Assembly: GCF_000182565.1 (NCBI RefSeq)
Contig: NW_015971543.1
Span: 62,001-126,000, forward strand
DNA length: 64,000 nt
From: Spizellomyces punctatus DAOM BR117
Taxonomy: Eukaryota; Chytridiomycota; Chytridiomycetes; Spizellomycetales; Spizellomycetaceae
Direction of reading: 5' to 3'
Below are positions 32,253-44,100 of the stretch, piece after piece. Position 1 is the first letter of the stretch, and every line of letters starts with the position of its first letter. A program made the translations under genes and the position numbers. The notes below the pieces were generated by a model. That model saw only the letters and a list, made by a program, of their open reading frames with translations. It did no database searches and was not told the origin of the DNA.

Positions 32253-34963
32253 ATGTTTCCATGTACAAAGTTTCGTGCCTTTACTTGTCCATACCTGCCA
32301 GACTGTCCCCGTGGTGAAACATGCATATTTTCACACCAGCCGCCAAAGCCAAGTCCACCACCGATCAAAGTGCCAAGTATGTTAGCGTTTTCGTGCAAGG
32401 ATCCCTTCTTGATTTGATTTCATATGCCAGAATACTTTCTGAACCTTTTTATGCAGAACGGATATCCATCTCCGAATCTGACGTTTCGCAGACACGTCGG
32501 TCATCCCATTCAACAAACTCAACAAAGCCTGCCAATGACGCGGCAAAAACGCACTTGCCATCACATACAAACACCATCCCCAGACCTGCACCTGACACAA
32601 CAGAAGCCCGTCGACCATCGAGTATAACAAAAGATGACACCAAAGCTCCCGTCCCCCAACCCACTTCTCGGAAACGTCCCACCCCGCCGACGGCCTTGCA
32701 CCCTGTCGAAAAGCGGCTAGCAAACGAAAAGACGTCTCCCCTCATGGCAGCTTTGGCTTCCAGGGGGTATGCATACAAAAGTGGCACCACTGTACCCGTA
32801 AAGCAGGACCCGCCGTCCGCACTGGTGAGTGCTCCAAAAAATGGATTCCCAACACTCCTCCTAACCATTAGCCCATTGTCGCATAGGCATCCTCGAATAG
32901 AGCACGCCCCCACCCTCAGGCATCAGTTACTGTATGTTATGTCTCTCAATGTCCGCCATCTGCGAAAGGATGGCGAACTGATGTCAATATAAACAAACTA
33001 AACCCATTATGACAGCACATAGTACCGGGGCAAGCACCGATATTAGGCCCCGATTTACATTCAAGGATACCAAGAACGTCAAGGCAAAAGGCATTGACCA
33101 AATACTATGCGGAATTCTGTCGAATATATGCACCACTTCTTGCAGAACAGCCTACCTTGGCTCAAGAGCATGCTTTCAAGTATGAGAGCTCATCAATAGC
33201 GGCTTTCGTCCTCCCATTTATCTAAAAATGTTTATTGCTGTCTGTTTTAGGCAGGAGGCGGCTGTTATGGCCAAAGCAAGTCCTTTAAATTATATGACCC
33301 TTGCAATTTCTTCCTCCCATTGCCTCTAGCTCAACCTGTGGCTGTATCGCTGGATGACATAGGCATAGACGGCGAATGGACGCCACCATCTGTGACGGTG
33401 GGCGAGCCACCGGGTAACTCATCCAGAATCTGATTGATTACGATACAATTTCTTACTTTTTTCTCCTTGATACATACAGAGATACCAATGGCCGAGTTAG
33501 AAAAGCTGCTGACGTCAACGGAACAACTGCGCTTAATGGGTTACCCCTTTCCTCCAGATGAAGCTGAGCCACAGATCACATATGAGGACAATCAAGAGCA
33601 GCAGCAAACATGTGATCGATGCGGATCTCAGTTTATCCCAACGTGGCCCTTGGATGAAGGCCAACAGGTTGCGTGTCGGTACCATTGGGCGAACTTACGG
33701 AGTGTCGTGCAGGGTGGTAAGTAGTTCTTACGTGGCAAGAGACACGCATTGGATTCTTAATTCACGACCGCAGGTGCTAAGGAGCGGTTATATGTATGTT
33801 GCCAAGAAAAAATGGGGGCTCCAGGTGCGCTTTACGGGTTGCTTCGGTATGAGTTCTAGTACCCAAGCTTGGGCCTAACATCATGTTGTCCAGGATGCGT
33901 GCGGGGTGCCCATGTTTTCAAAGATGAGGATACTGTCAAGCTCGATAGATGGGTACGTACGCTCAATGATTTTTTTTTGTCGGTCTACTATTTTGTGGAC
34001 TGAATTTTTTTTTTTTTTATCATAGATGCCCTTTGTAAGACTTCCTGAAGCATCACGTGTGCCAAAAGCGGAAAAAGTCGTCGCCCTTGACTGCGAAATG
34101 GTATACAATCCTACGTAAGATCCATGGAATGCTACTCCCACTAATTTGAGCGTGGCGCTAGTCATATACAACCTCTGGGATGGAGCTCACCCGATTAACA
34201 GCCGTCAACTGGCACGGCAAGCCAATACTGGACGAACTAGTCAGGACAACATTTCCGGTCCTCGACCTAAATTCTAGGTGGTCTGGCATCTCCAGTTTAG
34301 AAGATGCAAAGTACGATTTGAATGGGATTACAGATCTTCTGGGACAGATTATGGGAAGAGATACGATCCTTATTGGACATGGCTTAGAGAATGATCTTAA
34401 AGCTATGAGGGTGAGCCGTATTTCATGCAAGTCGTAAGTGGGTTTTAATAAACTCATGCTTTGCGTCCATCAGATTTATCACACAAAGGTACCATCGTTA
34501 ACCTTTCATTCTCGCCGCACGCGGCTGATCAACTATGATGCAGATCATCGACACAGCAGCCATTTTCCCGCATCCCCAAGGTCTTCCACGACGGTACCCA
34601 CTTCGATTCCTGTGCCAAAAGCTACTCGGGCGATTTATTCAACAGTCAACGACCGGACATGACTCTTTGGAGGATGCCAGAACGTCCTTGGAATTAGTTA
34701 AATTGAAACTAGAGAAGGGTACGCGTCACTCTTTTTTCAGCTGTTTTGCGGTTCAATGCCTGATATTCAAGTTCGACTTTAAGGGGACAATTTATATTTA
34801 TAGGTTAAAATGAAAGCGCATCTAATGTTTTGCAGAACTGGTTCTGAAGGCAATGATATACAGCAGGTGCTGTGCCACCTACGCGATGTCCGAAGGATGC
34901 TGGACGAGAATGCAGCCTTTTTATACATTATCTATCCTTTCACATGGGCAAAATCTACATTAG
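32253..34963 (+). CDS. REX3: RNA exonuclease of the REX3/REXO1 type (CCCH zinc finger plus DEDDh), 600 aa
   Basis: Fourteen exons keep frame: 32253-32376, 32457-32824, 32887-32931, 33016-33179, 33251-33279, 33330-33413, 33480-33716, 33774-33824, 33894-33952, 34026-34100, 34162-34410, 34474-34488 (15 nt), 34544-34718 and 34836-34963. The N-terminus is a CCCH zinc finger (CPYLPDCPRGETCIFSH). A Ser/Pro-rich linker follows. A second zinc module (CDRCGSQF, CRYHW, VCC, GC, GAHVF) precedes the nuclease. DEDDh residues are D409 and E411 (ALDCEM), D490 (GHGLENDLKAM), and H539 and D544 (GHDSLEDA). Yeast Rex3 trims RNase MRP RNA and other stable RNAs at their 3' ends; the same role in the nucleus or cytosol is inferred. 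The donor at 33280 (GTCCTT) is weak. A GC donor at 33276 looks better but does not keep frame. Confidence 0.88.
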
Positions 34964-37163
34964 CAGTGCGACGGACGCACACCTATAGTCCTCACCACCC
35001 GTTCGAGCACCTAATCCCACACAATCTTCTCACATGTGTCTCCGTCCGACATAATAAGATTAGACACCGCGCACTAAGACGGGTCGCTTTCCATTCATCG
35101 ACCTCATCCTCCCCTGGCCCATTTCTCACTCTTCTTCACTAGCACCTCAACTGCATTCCAGGAAACGGGTCTCGCGAAAATTGCGTAGAAAACATCAGTA
35201 GTCCGGCCAAACCACAGCAAAACCTCCTTGAATCTTTTTGTCACGTAGAAACCGAGGATGCGATATACCCACAACCGGCGAAATTCCCATAGTTCCATCC
35301 ATTGTAATGGATGAATCGAAGCTTCGAATACATTTCATGTACATCCAGGAGAGTACCCCAAATACACTCGAGTACTGCAAGAAAAGACTTATCATTATGG
35401 ATCTGAACGACCTCTCTTTTCCGATCCGGTCAGAGTTATCTTTTTGTTGTTGCCGTATACCATTTGGTTTGCATATGAAGCACCCTGTGTAAAGATTTGA
35501 ATTCATCTAGAAAATTTATAAATGTATCTATAATGGACTGTAGATGGATCAATGAGATTATTGAATGATACGACCTGTGAACGACCTCTGTCCGATCTGG
35601 TCAGAGATGGGTTTCGTTTTGCAGTAGCATCATTTTTTGAGGCTTGTACATGTCTAGAATGAACGTAGACATGCAAACAATGAGGGGCTCCTTTGCGTGA
35701 TGCATAGAATAATACAAAATGTGATAATGTCCAAAAACGAAAATTGTTCCTGGAGAAACAAAGTTTTTATCGGCAACGTGTAGATTTTTCGGTCAAGGTT
35801 GTGTAAAGTTAACATGTGTTGCTAATTCGAATAGAACAAGAAATCGTATTCGAAAGAATGCGGGTTGAGAGATGCAAGGTACACCATTTCAGACAGTGTG
35901 TGGTTGGGGTCTTGGAATGTTGCTGTTTTAGGACTGCATCATGGGCACAACAAGAGCTGACAATCAAGTCGCATCATCAAAATCAAATGTCCCATAGGTA
36001 GACCAAAAAATGCCGATTTCCAATAGCTAGCTTCTTTTAGTTTGCTCATTGACTGCCAAAGCCGGTTAGCGAGCTGGAGATTCCCAGTGGATTTCCCCGC
36101 CGACCCCCCATCCCCCTCCAAAATATGGAACAACTTTTTAGATTCTTTCTTTTTCCCAAATCACACATCCTCATGACGAATGTTCAAGGACAACCCTTGT
36201 TTGGAAACAACAAGTCCAAGAGTTTTGGGAGGAAACTTGTAGAATCTCGCAAACCGTTTTTGAAACTGATATGTGAGTATTTCACTTTATGAGGTAAATA
36301 ACAAAAATATTGGAAGCCTTGTCATTTACTCCTCTTGGGCACCATTAGACAAGAGGTACCTAGTGTTTTGGTGTAAATCGCTTTTGAGGGTCTCATAGTG
36401 AGTGACCATGGGTCTGTGTAAATAAAAAAGTATGTAGTTTAGGTATTTTTGGGTCACAACGACGTCTGGATGAATACAAGTAGGTTTTTCTGAAAATCCC
36501 CCATCCACGGACCTCGTGGTAATGCGTATACGTGGATCTAATTCTCAAAGGTGCTTTTTGATAATCGTCAAAAAGCTTTTTTCTTTCGGGGCGTCTATTC
36601 AAACAACGATAACCACCGCCCCGCCATTTTGCCGATATGTACAAACGTGCAAGCGAACAAGTCAAGATAATAGGAAATGGAAAATCTGGAAAACCAGCAC
36701 AGCAAGCTGAGGTTCGCTATCTGGCAAATTCCCTGTTTGGACCTAGCATTCGCCGCTTCCGAGACTAGAGTTTTTAAAATGTTTGTACTGGTGTTGAGTG
36801 ATGTCTTTTATTCATTCCACAACGCATAACCACCCTAATGGCAATGAAACATAGATGAGAATAACAGTAGAGCTTATATATTATATTTTTGGTTTACGTT
36901 ACATATAAACAAAAGGCAATATTATAAAAAGGGTTATTTGCAACAAGTTTCCAAAATGCTTAATAAAGGTCCGTTAACGTCACCTTACGCACACACATGG
37001 ACGCAGTATGCATCCTTTTACAAAGCACCACCTCAATTTGGCCTTAAAAAAATCCCTTAATAAAACCCGAGCTGCACACAAAACAGTCAGTGCATGTGCG
37101 TGACAAGCTTGCCAAAACCACCAGTTCCAATATCTATACTCCACAATTATTTCCACACACTCA
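34964..37163. other. 2.2-kb region without a recognisable gene
   Basis: Frames here are short and overlapping. An imperfect direct repeat is present: GAACGACCTCT followed closely by CCGATC(C/T)GGTCAGAG occurs near 35406-35435 and again near 35579-35607. The rest is AT-rich. It may hold decayed sequence or non-coding RNA, but nothing can be assigned. Confidence 0.4.
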
Positions 37164-38397
37164 CTAATCATCCAACCCATAAAACGACGAAAGTCTCCGC
37201 CTACACTCCACTTTATGCACACCCCAATGCCCAACCTGACATTCCCGTGAACAATACTTGACACCTTTACACCCCCCACATTTTTGGAACCGTCTCACAA
37301 ATTCAGCACTCCCACACCCAGCACAACAAGGTGTAAACACATCAGTAGGTAAAGCCAATAACCCTAAATCCGTCCAAGGCGTCACAGCCGAAACAGGTAC
37401 AAACCCATCAAGACGACGTAAATGTTTAGGAGACATCATGGAGAGGTTATATAATGCCGCGAGACGGATATCGGAACAAGGAGGTGGAGAGGCATTCAAG
37501 ATGGATTCCAAAAGTTCACGACCGTTCCGTGGTTCCACGCGGGAATTCAGGACTGCGAAATTCAATTTAAGTGTATAGTAATGTCGGTGGTCGTGCGTTG
37601 TGTCCAATCGGATGGCGATTTGAGATAAGAGGGTACAGTATGTTCGGAGGGCGGTTGAAATGTATTGGGTGTGTGTGGTTGATAGGGCTTCCCATGTTAA
37701 TGCGTGGGTTTCGAGGGCGGGGAGGTAAAAGGGGGAGGAGGGGTTGAGGGCTGACAGGCCGTGTTTGTGGAATTGGAGGAGGTTGAGGTGTGGAGTCGTT
37801 GGTTTGGGTGGGTAGGAGCGAAAAAGGGATGCAAAGCGTTTACTAAAACCAAGAGCAGTGAGAGAGTGAAAAACATTCAACGAAACCAAGAAACAATCAA
37901 AAAACCTACTTGCCAAAAGCCCTAAAAATCAACTCCAAAACCTCCTTCTCCAACCCAGGAGTAACAACAACCTCCTCCCACACCACCTCAACAAAACACT
38001 CGTCCACAAAACACTCACCCAAAAAGGCACCCACCCACCTCGTATTCTCAAAACCCGATAAACAAGAGCCCAATCCATTCATCTTGACCTCCCAAAATGC
38101 CGCCAAGAGGAGTCGTACGACATGGCTATTCAGTTCCTTGCGGGCGGGGATGGGGAGGATCGTATCAATAATACCGGGGAATACAGCAGAAATGATTTCA
38201 GCGTTTTCAAAGCGGGCTGTGTAGAGTATCCCGGATTCGGGGACGTGGATGGCAATCTTGGGTGGGCCATTGAGGGCTTTGTTGAGGGTGTTGTGCGAGA
38301 GTGTGTCTAGGAGGGTGAGTTGGGTGTTTGTCCAGATGTGGAGTGCGAGATTTGTGGGGTTGAAAAAGGTGCGGTCAAAAGAGAGGGGGATGCCCAT
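37164..38397 (-). CDS. MYND zinc-finger protein, 388 aa
   Basis: Two exons on the minus strand: 38397-37910 and 37842-37164, phase 2, 67-nt intron. The C-terminal 45 residues are a complete MYND finger: CCAGCGSAEFV, then CGGCKGVKYCSRECQ and HWGVHKVECRRRL, which supplies the seven Cys and one His ligands. Residues 1-335 are predicted helical without a recognised domain; a helical-repeat fold is possible (LYNLSMMSPKHLRRL). MYND fingers bind proline-rich partner peptides in nuclear and signalling proteins. There is no SET domain. The exons run from C-rich, G-poor starts to G/T-rich, C-poor ends (see findings). Confidence 0.85.
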
Positions 38398-39213
38398 TGT
38401 CAACTGTTAACGTTGCGGGGGATCTAGGACAAGTAGGTTTTTGGACGTTGTGTCGTGTCGCGGTGAGCTGTGTTGATTACGAAGCGCGTTATCGTCGCGT
38501 ACAGCGTGTTGCCTAAGAACGCAACCTTTTTAACTGTCCTCCCGTTTTTGTTCGTATATACACGTACTGGGTCGGAATGGTTCGTATTCTTGTACGAATG
38601 TCCTCAAACTTTTTTGGCTGTTCTCATTTCAACAAAGTCAGCGTCACAAACCCTAAAAAAAATTAGAGTCTGTCTGCAAAAACCACTGATGACCGCCATA
38701 TCTAGTCAAGAATAACATATTCATATTGCCCAACACACCATTCCAGAATATAATACCAACGAACACCTCTGAACCAAATCTATGGAAACCCCTCTGCTTC
38801 GCACCCCCACTCTAAACACACCCAAGCCCATCCATTACATTAAACATATGCCCATGATAAGGGAACCCTACGGAAAAAAAAAAGAAAAAAAAAAAACGAT
38901 GGAGGCCAATGAGCATATCCCATGCAAGCTGCTATGGATCAAAAGGTGGACCGCGTCATCTACCACTAAGATCATAAAACACACATCTTCACCAAAAAAA
39001 AACGCCTTGAATAAAAAAATAAACGAATAACGGTCAACGTCTCCGTTCTTTTTTTTATACACACAATACCGAAAAACATAAATGCAAAAGAACAACATGT
39101 AAAAAAAAAACCTTGCTACATGACAAAACGTACAAACAACCCTTTTCTATATACTGCTTTTTCTATGCAACATAAAAAATGTTCTCTCTTCAAACTATGC
39201 ACATTTCTGTTTT
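38398..39213. other. Intergenic region, A-rich
   Basis: Contains several A-runs (for example near 38875-38895 on the plus strand) and T-runs. Short frames are unlikely to be coding. It holds the promoter of the MYND gene and the 3' UTR of the Reeler gene. Confidence 0.4.
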
Positions 39214-40331
39214 TTACAACAAGGCGAAAAGGGATGCACCAAGGAGCATTGCAGCAATAGATGACAGCGTCGTAGAATGGATAGCAGAACTTTGGATAGG
39301 TGTGCTTGAGCCTGCCGTCGAGTTTGTCTTGTTCTTGTTGTTGTTGTTGTTTCCGTTTTTACCAGTGTTGCTCGTGCTGTTGCCATTCTTTTTACCGCCG
39401 TTCGGGCATTTACCAGTGTTGGGTGGAGTGGTGGTGCTGTTACCGCCTCTTCCGGGTGTGGTGGTGGTGTTGCCGCCGGTGTTGCCGCCAGCCGATTGGA
39501 GGGTGAGGACGTCAAGAACTTGCCAAGGTGCTCCGGGGGCTCCTCCAGCTACAGCGGCATTGACTAGAGAGAAGAGAAAGGCGAGTTAGCAATGTGATTG
39601 CGAAAAGGCGAAAGCGAGCTGCCTTTGGCCAGTGAGCGAGAGCGCTAGCAAGAACAAGATCTGGCTAGGTCACATGATTTGCACCAAGTCACATGATCTG
39701 CCTCTGGGTTTCATTTCCCTCTCCCTCATTCCCCTTTCTCTTTCTTGCTGCGCTTGAAAGTAGCTGCGCTCTAAAGCCATGAAAAATGATACTCACAACT
39801 AATGGGGCCGCTGGCAGTAGCGGGAGCCGTCCATTCAAACGTCACAGAGTTGCCCTTTGGCGTGGGATTTGCGTGTGTAATGGTACTCTCTGGGGCGTCA
39901 TTCTTGATGGCAGCAGCATCACAAATGGTGGCGGTCTGAGCACGGAATCCGGCGGGGACCTTGAATACACCGACATGCTCTTTTCCATTGTTGGGAGCGA
40001 GACCGGCGTCTTGCTGTGTGCCTGGAGTCGCGTACAAGAGCGTGCCTGCAATGGGTGTGGTGGTTCCGGCAATGGTAATGGTCAATGGCTGTCCAGGCGT
40101 CTATAAAAATGAAATCATGTAAGCAAAAAAACAAACAAAACACAAGAATACAAGAATATTTACATAAGACTTTGCTGAAGCACTAATCTTGTAACCAGCA
40201 GCAGGAGAGGGAGCCTGATGAGCAGCTGTAATGACAGCAGGGTTAATGGCACATTTGGGAGCACCGGTAGGAAGAGCGAGAGCCGATCCCGAGAGCAAGA
40301 GGGCAGCGAAAAGTGAGAATGCCGAGCGCAT
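39214..40331 (-). CDS. Secreted, probably GPI-anchored Reeler-domain protein, 273 aa
   Basis: Three exons on the minus strand: 40331-40164, 40100-39797 and 39563-39214. The N-terminus is a clear signal peptide (MRSAFSLFAALLLSGSALA, cut before LPTG). Residues 22-165 match a Reeler domain: GAPKC...AAHQAPSP, a Y.PGQPLTITIAG strand, GTLLYATPG, VPAGFRAQTATICDA, STITHANPTPKGNSVTFEW and TAPATASGPISF. A Thr/Asn/Gly-rich stalk follows with many possible N-glycosylation sites (GNTT, GNST, NKTN), and the protein ends in a hydrophobic segment (SIAAMLLGASLFALL) typical of a GPI-attachment signal. Likely role: cell-surface or wall protein. The 233-nt middle intron carries two direct copies of GTCACATGAT(T/C)TGC. 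Confidence 0.87.
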
Positions 40332-41130
40332 CGTTAGACAGTGTGAAATGGGTAAGGAACGGGATAAAGAGCGAATAAAGAACGAGAAGGGGGGGAAATC
40401 CCTATAACATAATTTATATAACAAAAGCCCATTTAAATCCACCCTCTAATAGTCAATGAAACATGAATAATGAACCGCTACCCCCAATAGTTAATAAAAC
40501 ACAAGAGAGCGGCGAGAAAGACAAGGGAACTCGTTTCAAATGTATGAAACTCTTTATTCCATTTATAGTTATATTATAATTATTAGATAGATAGAGAGAG
40601 ATTTATAAACTTTGTATGGATGGAGACTAGAACTCTCTCTCTCTCTCTTACACTCGTGTGCATGGGACGCAACTACTCTCTTGCATACTCTCACACACTC
40701 GTTTCTCTCTCAAGTTTCAATTCTTTTGTTCCATTTAGAATATTATTATTATTATTATTCTTATTCTTACTCACACATTGCATTGCTCTCAAATACGCTT
40801 ATTCTCAAGTCTTGCACGTGGATTCTTTCTTTCCATACTTTTTTTTTTTTTTTTTTTTTTTTTCTAGAGCGGTCAGCGGCGTTTCCTTTTTTTTAATGGA
40901 CAAGGGATCCAATATCCAATAGGGATCCCCAAAGGGGAGGGGTCCTAGAGGCCCAGACTCAAAGTGTGTCTGGTCACTGCGCATTAGGGAGTGTTTCATC
41001 TTTTGTTACATTCCATGGCGGTTTATTACATTCCAATGAGGATAGTGGATGCATGACATAAGCAATTGAATATCATGTACTTGTTTTGACTCCGACTTTT
41101 TTGTCAGAGTATTTTTGCATTCTCAAAAGC
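40332..41130. other. Divergent promoter region rich in simple repeats
   Basis: Between the Reeler gene (minus) and the GAF/dynein-stalk-like gene (plus). Apart from simple repeats, nothing is recognised. Near 40904-40945 there are two GGGATCC motifs separated by an ATATCCAATA run. Confidence 0.45.
40628..40863. repeat. Simple repeats: (CT)n, (TTA)n and a poly-T tract
   Basis: A CT dinucleotide run at about 40630-40650, a TTA/TTC trinucleotide run at about 40739-40765 and an uninterrupted T tract at about 40838-40863 lie close together in the divergent promoter region. Confidence 0.85.
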
Positions 41131-44100
41131 ATGGCTGACGATGAGAACGTGTCGACGACGACAGGAACGGGAATGGTCACGAGCAGTGTCCCCGCATCAC
41201 AGTCCTTTCTCGACACGCTCGCCCAGTCCCGCGCTCAGTCCCCTCCCACACTCCTCGACAAGGACATTCGCGACCTCGCCATCAAAACGCTCGCTTCAGA
41301 CTTTTTAAATGTTTCGGATGCCAATGTCGCCCTTCGAGCGTACTTGGTTGAAACAACACTTCCTGCTTGTGTCTTGGCTATGGAGGCTCTCATTAAAAAT
41401 GTATTGAAAGGGAATCGACTAGAGAGCGATGGCACCCTTTTGCCTCTCGAGCCGGATGAAAAGGATGGCAAGCAAGACAATAAAGAGAAGCAAAAAGACA
41501 CGATTGATTCCATCAATTGGTTGGGTGAGTAGAGTTTTGTGTTGGCGTTGGAGTTTGGGTTGGGGTTGTTACGAGTCTGTTTCGGGTTACGGTTCGCATT
41601 GGGTTCCGTGTTCGGGTTGGGGTTGTAGGGTTGTTGAAGAGTTTGGTCCAGGCTGGAATAGAGTTTCTGTTTGGTCTGGTGTGTTCAGGGTCGGATCTCG
41701 GATTCGGTTTCGTGATGGGATTGGGATTGTTAGCGTTAGGGTTGGTGAACATGGACGCATGGCGATGCCGAGAGGGGGAGCGCACTGTTCACTGTCGTGG
41801 AGGCATGCGAGGTTGCCTTTCATCATGTAGAGGGACATTTGTTGGGACGGCCCATTATTGGTTTCCCATTTCGTTGCTTGTTCTCTCATGATGCGGCACT
41901 TGCTCCTCACTCATCTTGATCCAATGTCCTCTTTTTATTTTCATAGCACAACACTTGTACCGCAACAACCCCCGCTTTGCCAACTTCACATCCCCAACGC
42001 CCTCCCCCTACCTCACCTCCCTAACAACAACCACAACCCTCCTCAAATCCCGCCTCTTTGACATTGAAGCGACAGCACAAGCTAAAAAACGCGCCCAGGA
42101 AATCCAAAAACGACAAGAAATGGAACGAGAAGCGAGGATGGAAAAGGAAAAGCAAGCGGAGAGAATCAAGGTTTTTAAAGAGTTGTTTGGGACCGTGTTC
42201 AAGAGGTGGTGTCAGAGGCTTTGGAGGGTTTCTCCTGGGTTTGTTTATCATTTTGAAGTGGTATGTATATGCTTGCTCTTGTGTCTTTTACGTGCGTTTC
42301 TTTACGGGCTTGTTGTGTGAGATCCATATCGATGAAGACTATGAAGCGTCTATCGCGCACATTCTCATCATGATAATGATTGTTAAGGATCTTGGTATGG
42401 TTATGGCAGTCGCTGTCGTATTCGCATTTGGATGATGGCTGTTGCCCGTATATGGACTGACCGGGTGTCGTATGAGTGGGCAACACTAGTTCGTTGCTGC
42501 CCAATGGGCGAGTGAGAGTAATGGGTGAGGGTCCAAGAGTGTCCTCAGTTCTCACATCTTTTTTTACTCAACACAGCTCGAAGCATACAAGAAAATATTC
42601 GGCACAGACACACTTCAAAGCACACCCGACCTCCTGTCTAAACTTAATTCCCTCATCGCCTCTCTCCCCTCTTTGTCACCCACCCCAACATCCCGTCCCT
42701 CCTCCGCTACCTCTACCCTCAGCGCTCCCAAATACACACTAGAAGACTACACAACAACTCATCTTTCCCTAACCTCCACCTGGACCATCGCAGATTTACA
42801 ACTCTTTCTCTCGAAACTCTCGGCGCACATTGACAGCACCGGCGAAACACTGAAGACAGGTTTCACAACCTCCTTTTTCTCTCCCGTCATAGAAGCACCC
42901 ACAAGCGACGCATGGATAAAGACAATCTCGACCGCGATTGACACGTTCAACGATGAAGATGACACAGTCGACGTACAGGGCGTCGTTGAATTATGGAAGG
43001 GATTCCAAAATGAACTTGGGACTAAAAGCATTGCGGAAATTGAGGCAGAATATCGGGGGTTTTGTAAAATGGTGTCGAGTTTGTTGGGCGTCAAGACGTT
43101 TCAGGGATTGATGGCTCATTTTCGCCGAACGCTTCCGACGAATGGGGAGGGTGGTGAAGGTCGTACGTTTACGCCTCCTACGGATGTGACCACCACCACC
43201 GCCGCCGTCCCTGCCTCCATAACCGCCGGTGATACCGTTGTTGATATCACCCAAGCACTGACAACCATCTTTTATACGCTCACCGAAACCACCACCCTCA
43301 CCACCAAATCGCTTACAATCCTCCTAACCCCGCAAGAAACATTCCCGGAACTGTCATCCCTAACAGAACATATACCCACCTCCGATCTAACCCTCCAAGA
43401 ATTCATTGAATACCTCTCACCAGTCTTTTCCAACCTCTCTCCAGAGGAAACCGGACGACTCTTGACGCATTTACGCGAAACGGCGCTTTCGATCCGTTTA
43501 TCGGCGCTTTTTGAGCGGTTGAGTGGTGGGAAGGGTGTGATTGATCCTACCGTCTTGTCATCCCTGTTGGATCGCATAGAGGAGTCAAACCTGAGTGCAG
43601 GGCAAGAGCTTGGTGAGTTTATTTCGTTACATGAGTAAATAGTCGTACTTCTAAACATGCTGAACCGTTCATTGACAATTCGGATTGGATCGTATAGGAG
43701 ATTTACAGATACAAGCGTTTGGTGAGTATCAAGAACCTCTTTAAATTGACGACAATAATCCAGGTGCAATACTAAGATTCTTATTAAAATAGATGCTACG
43801 AAAGAATGGTTACAAGGTTCAACCCAAATGGACCAAAAAGAATTCATCCAGAAAGGCACACACATCTTTTCTGCCGACCCCTCTGAATCCATTACCGTCC
43901 TCTCAAAAATCTCCAAATCCCTCGACACCATATCCGCGCCAAAAACCAATGAAGAAGAAAAATACACTCAAACCCTCCAAACCCTCGAAACCCTAACAAA
44001 AGACCCAACCCAACCCCTCGAAACCCTCACAAAAACCTTTTTACAAACAATTCACAAAATCCTTCCACTAGAGATGGAGATTTCCTTACAACACGGCTCT

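Noticed and set aside
34810-35142. 110-codon frame overlapping the last exon of the exonuclease
   Set aside because: It is in a different frame from the spliced exon 34836-34963, which fits the family and splice signals better.
36393-36665. 90-codon minus-strand frame
   Set aside because: Low-quality composition with no domain; no flanking exons.
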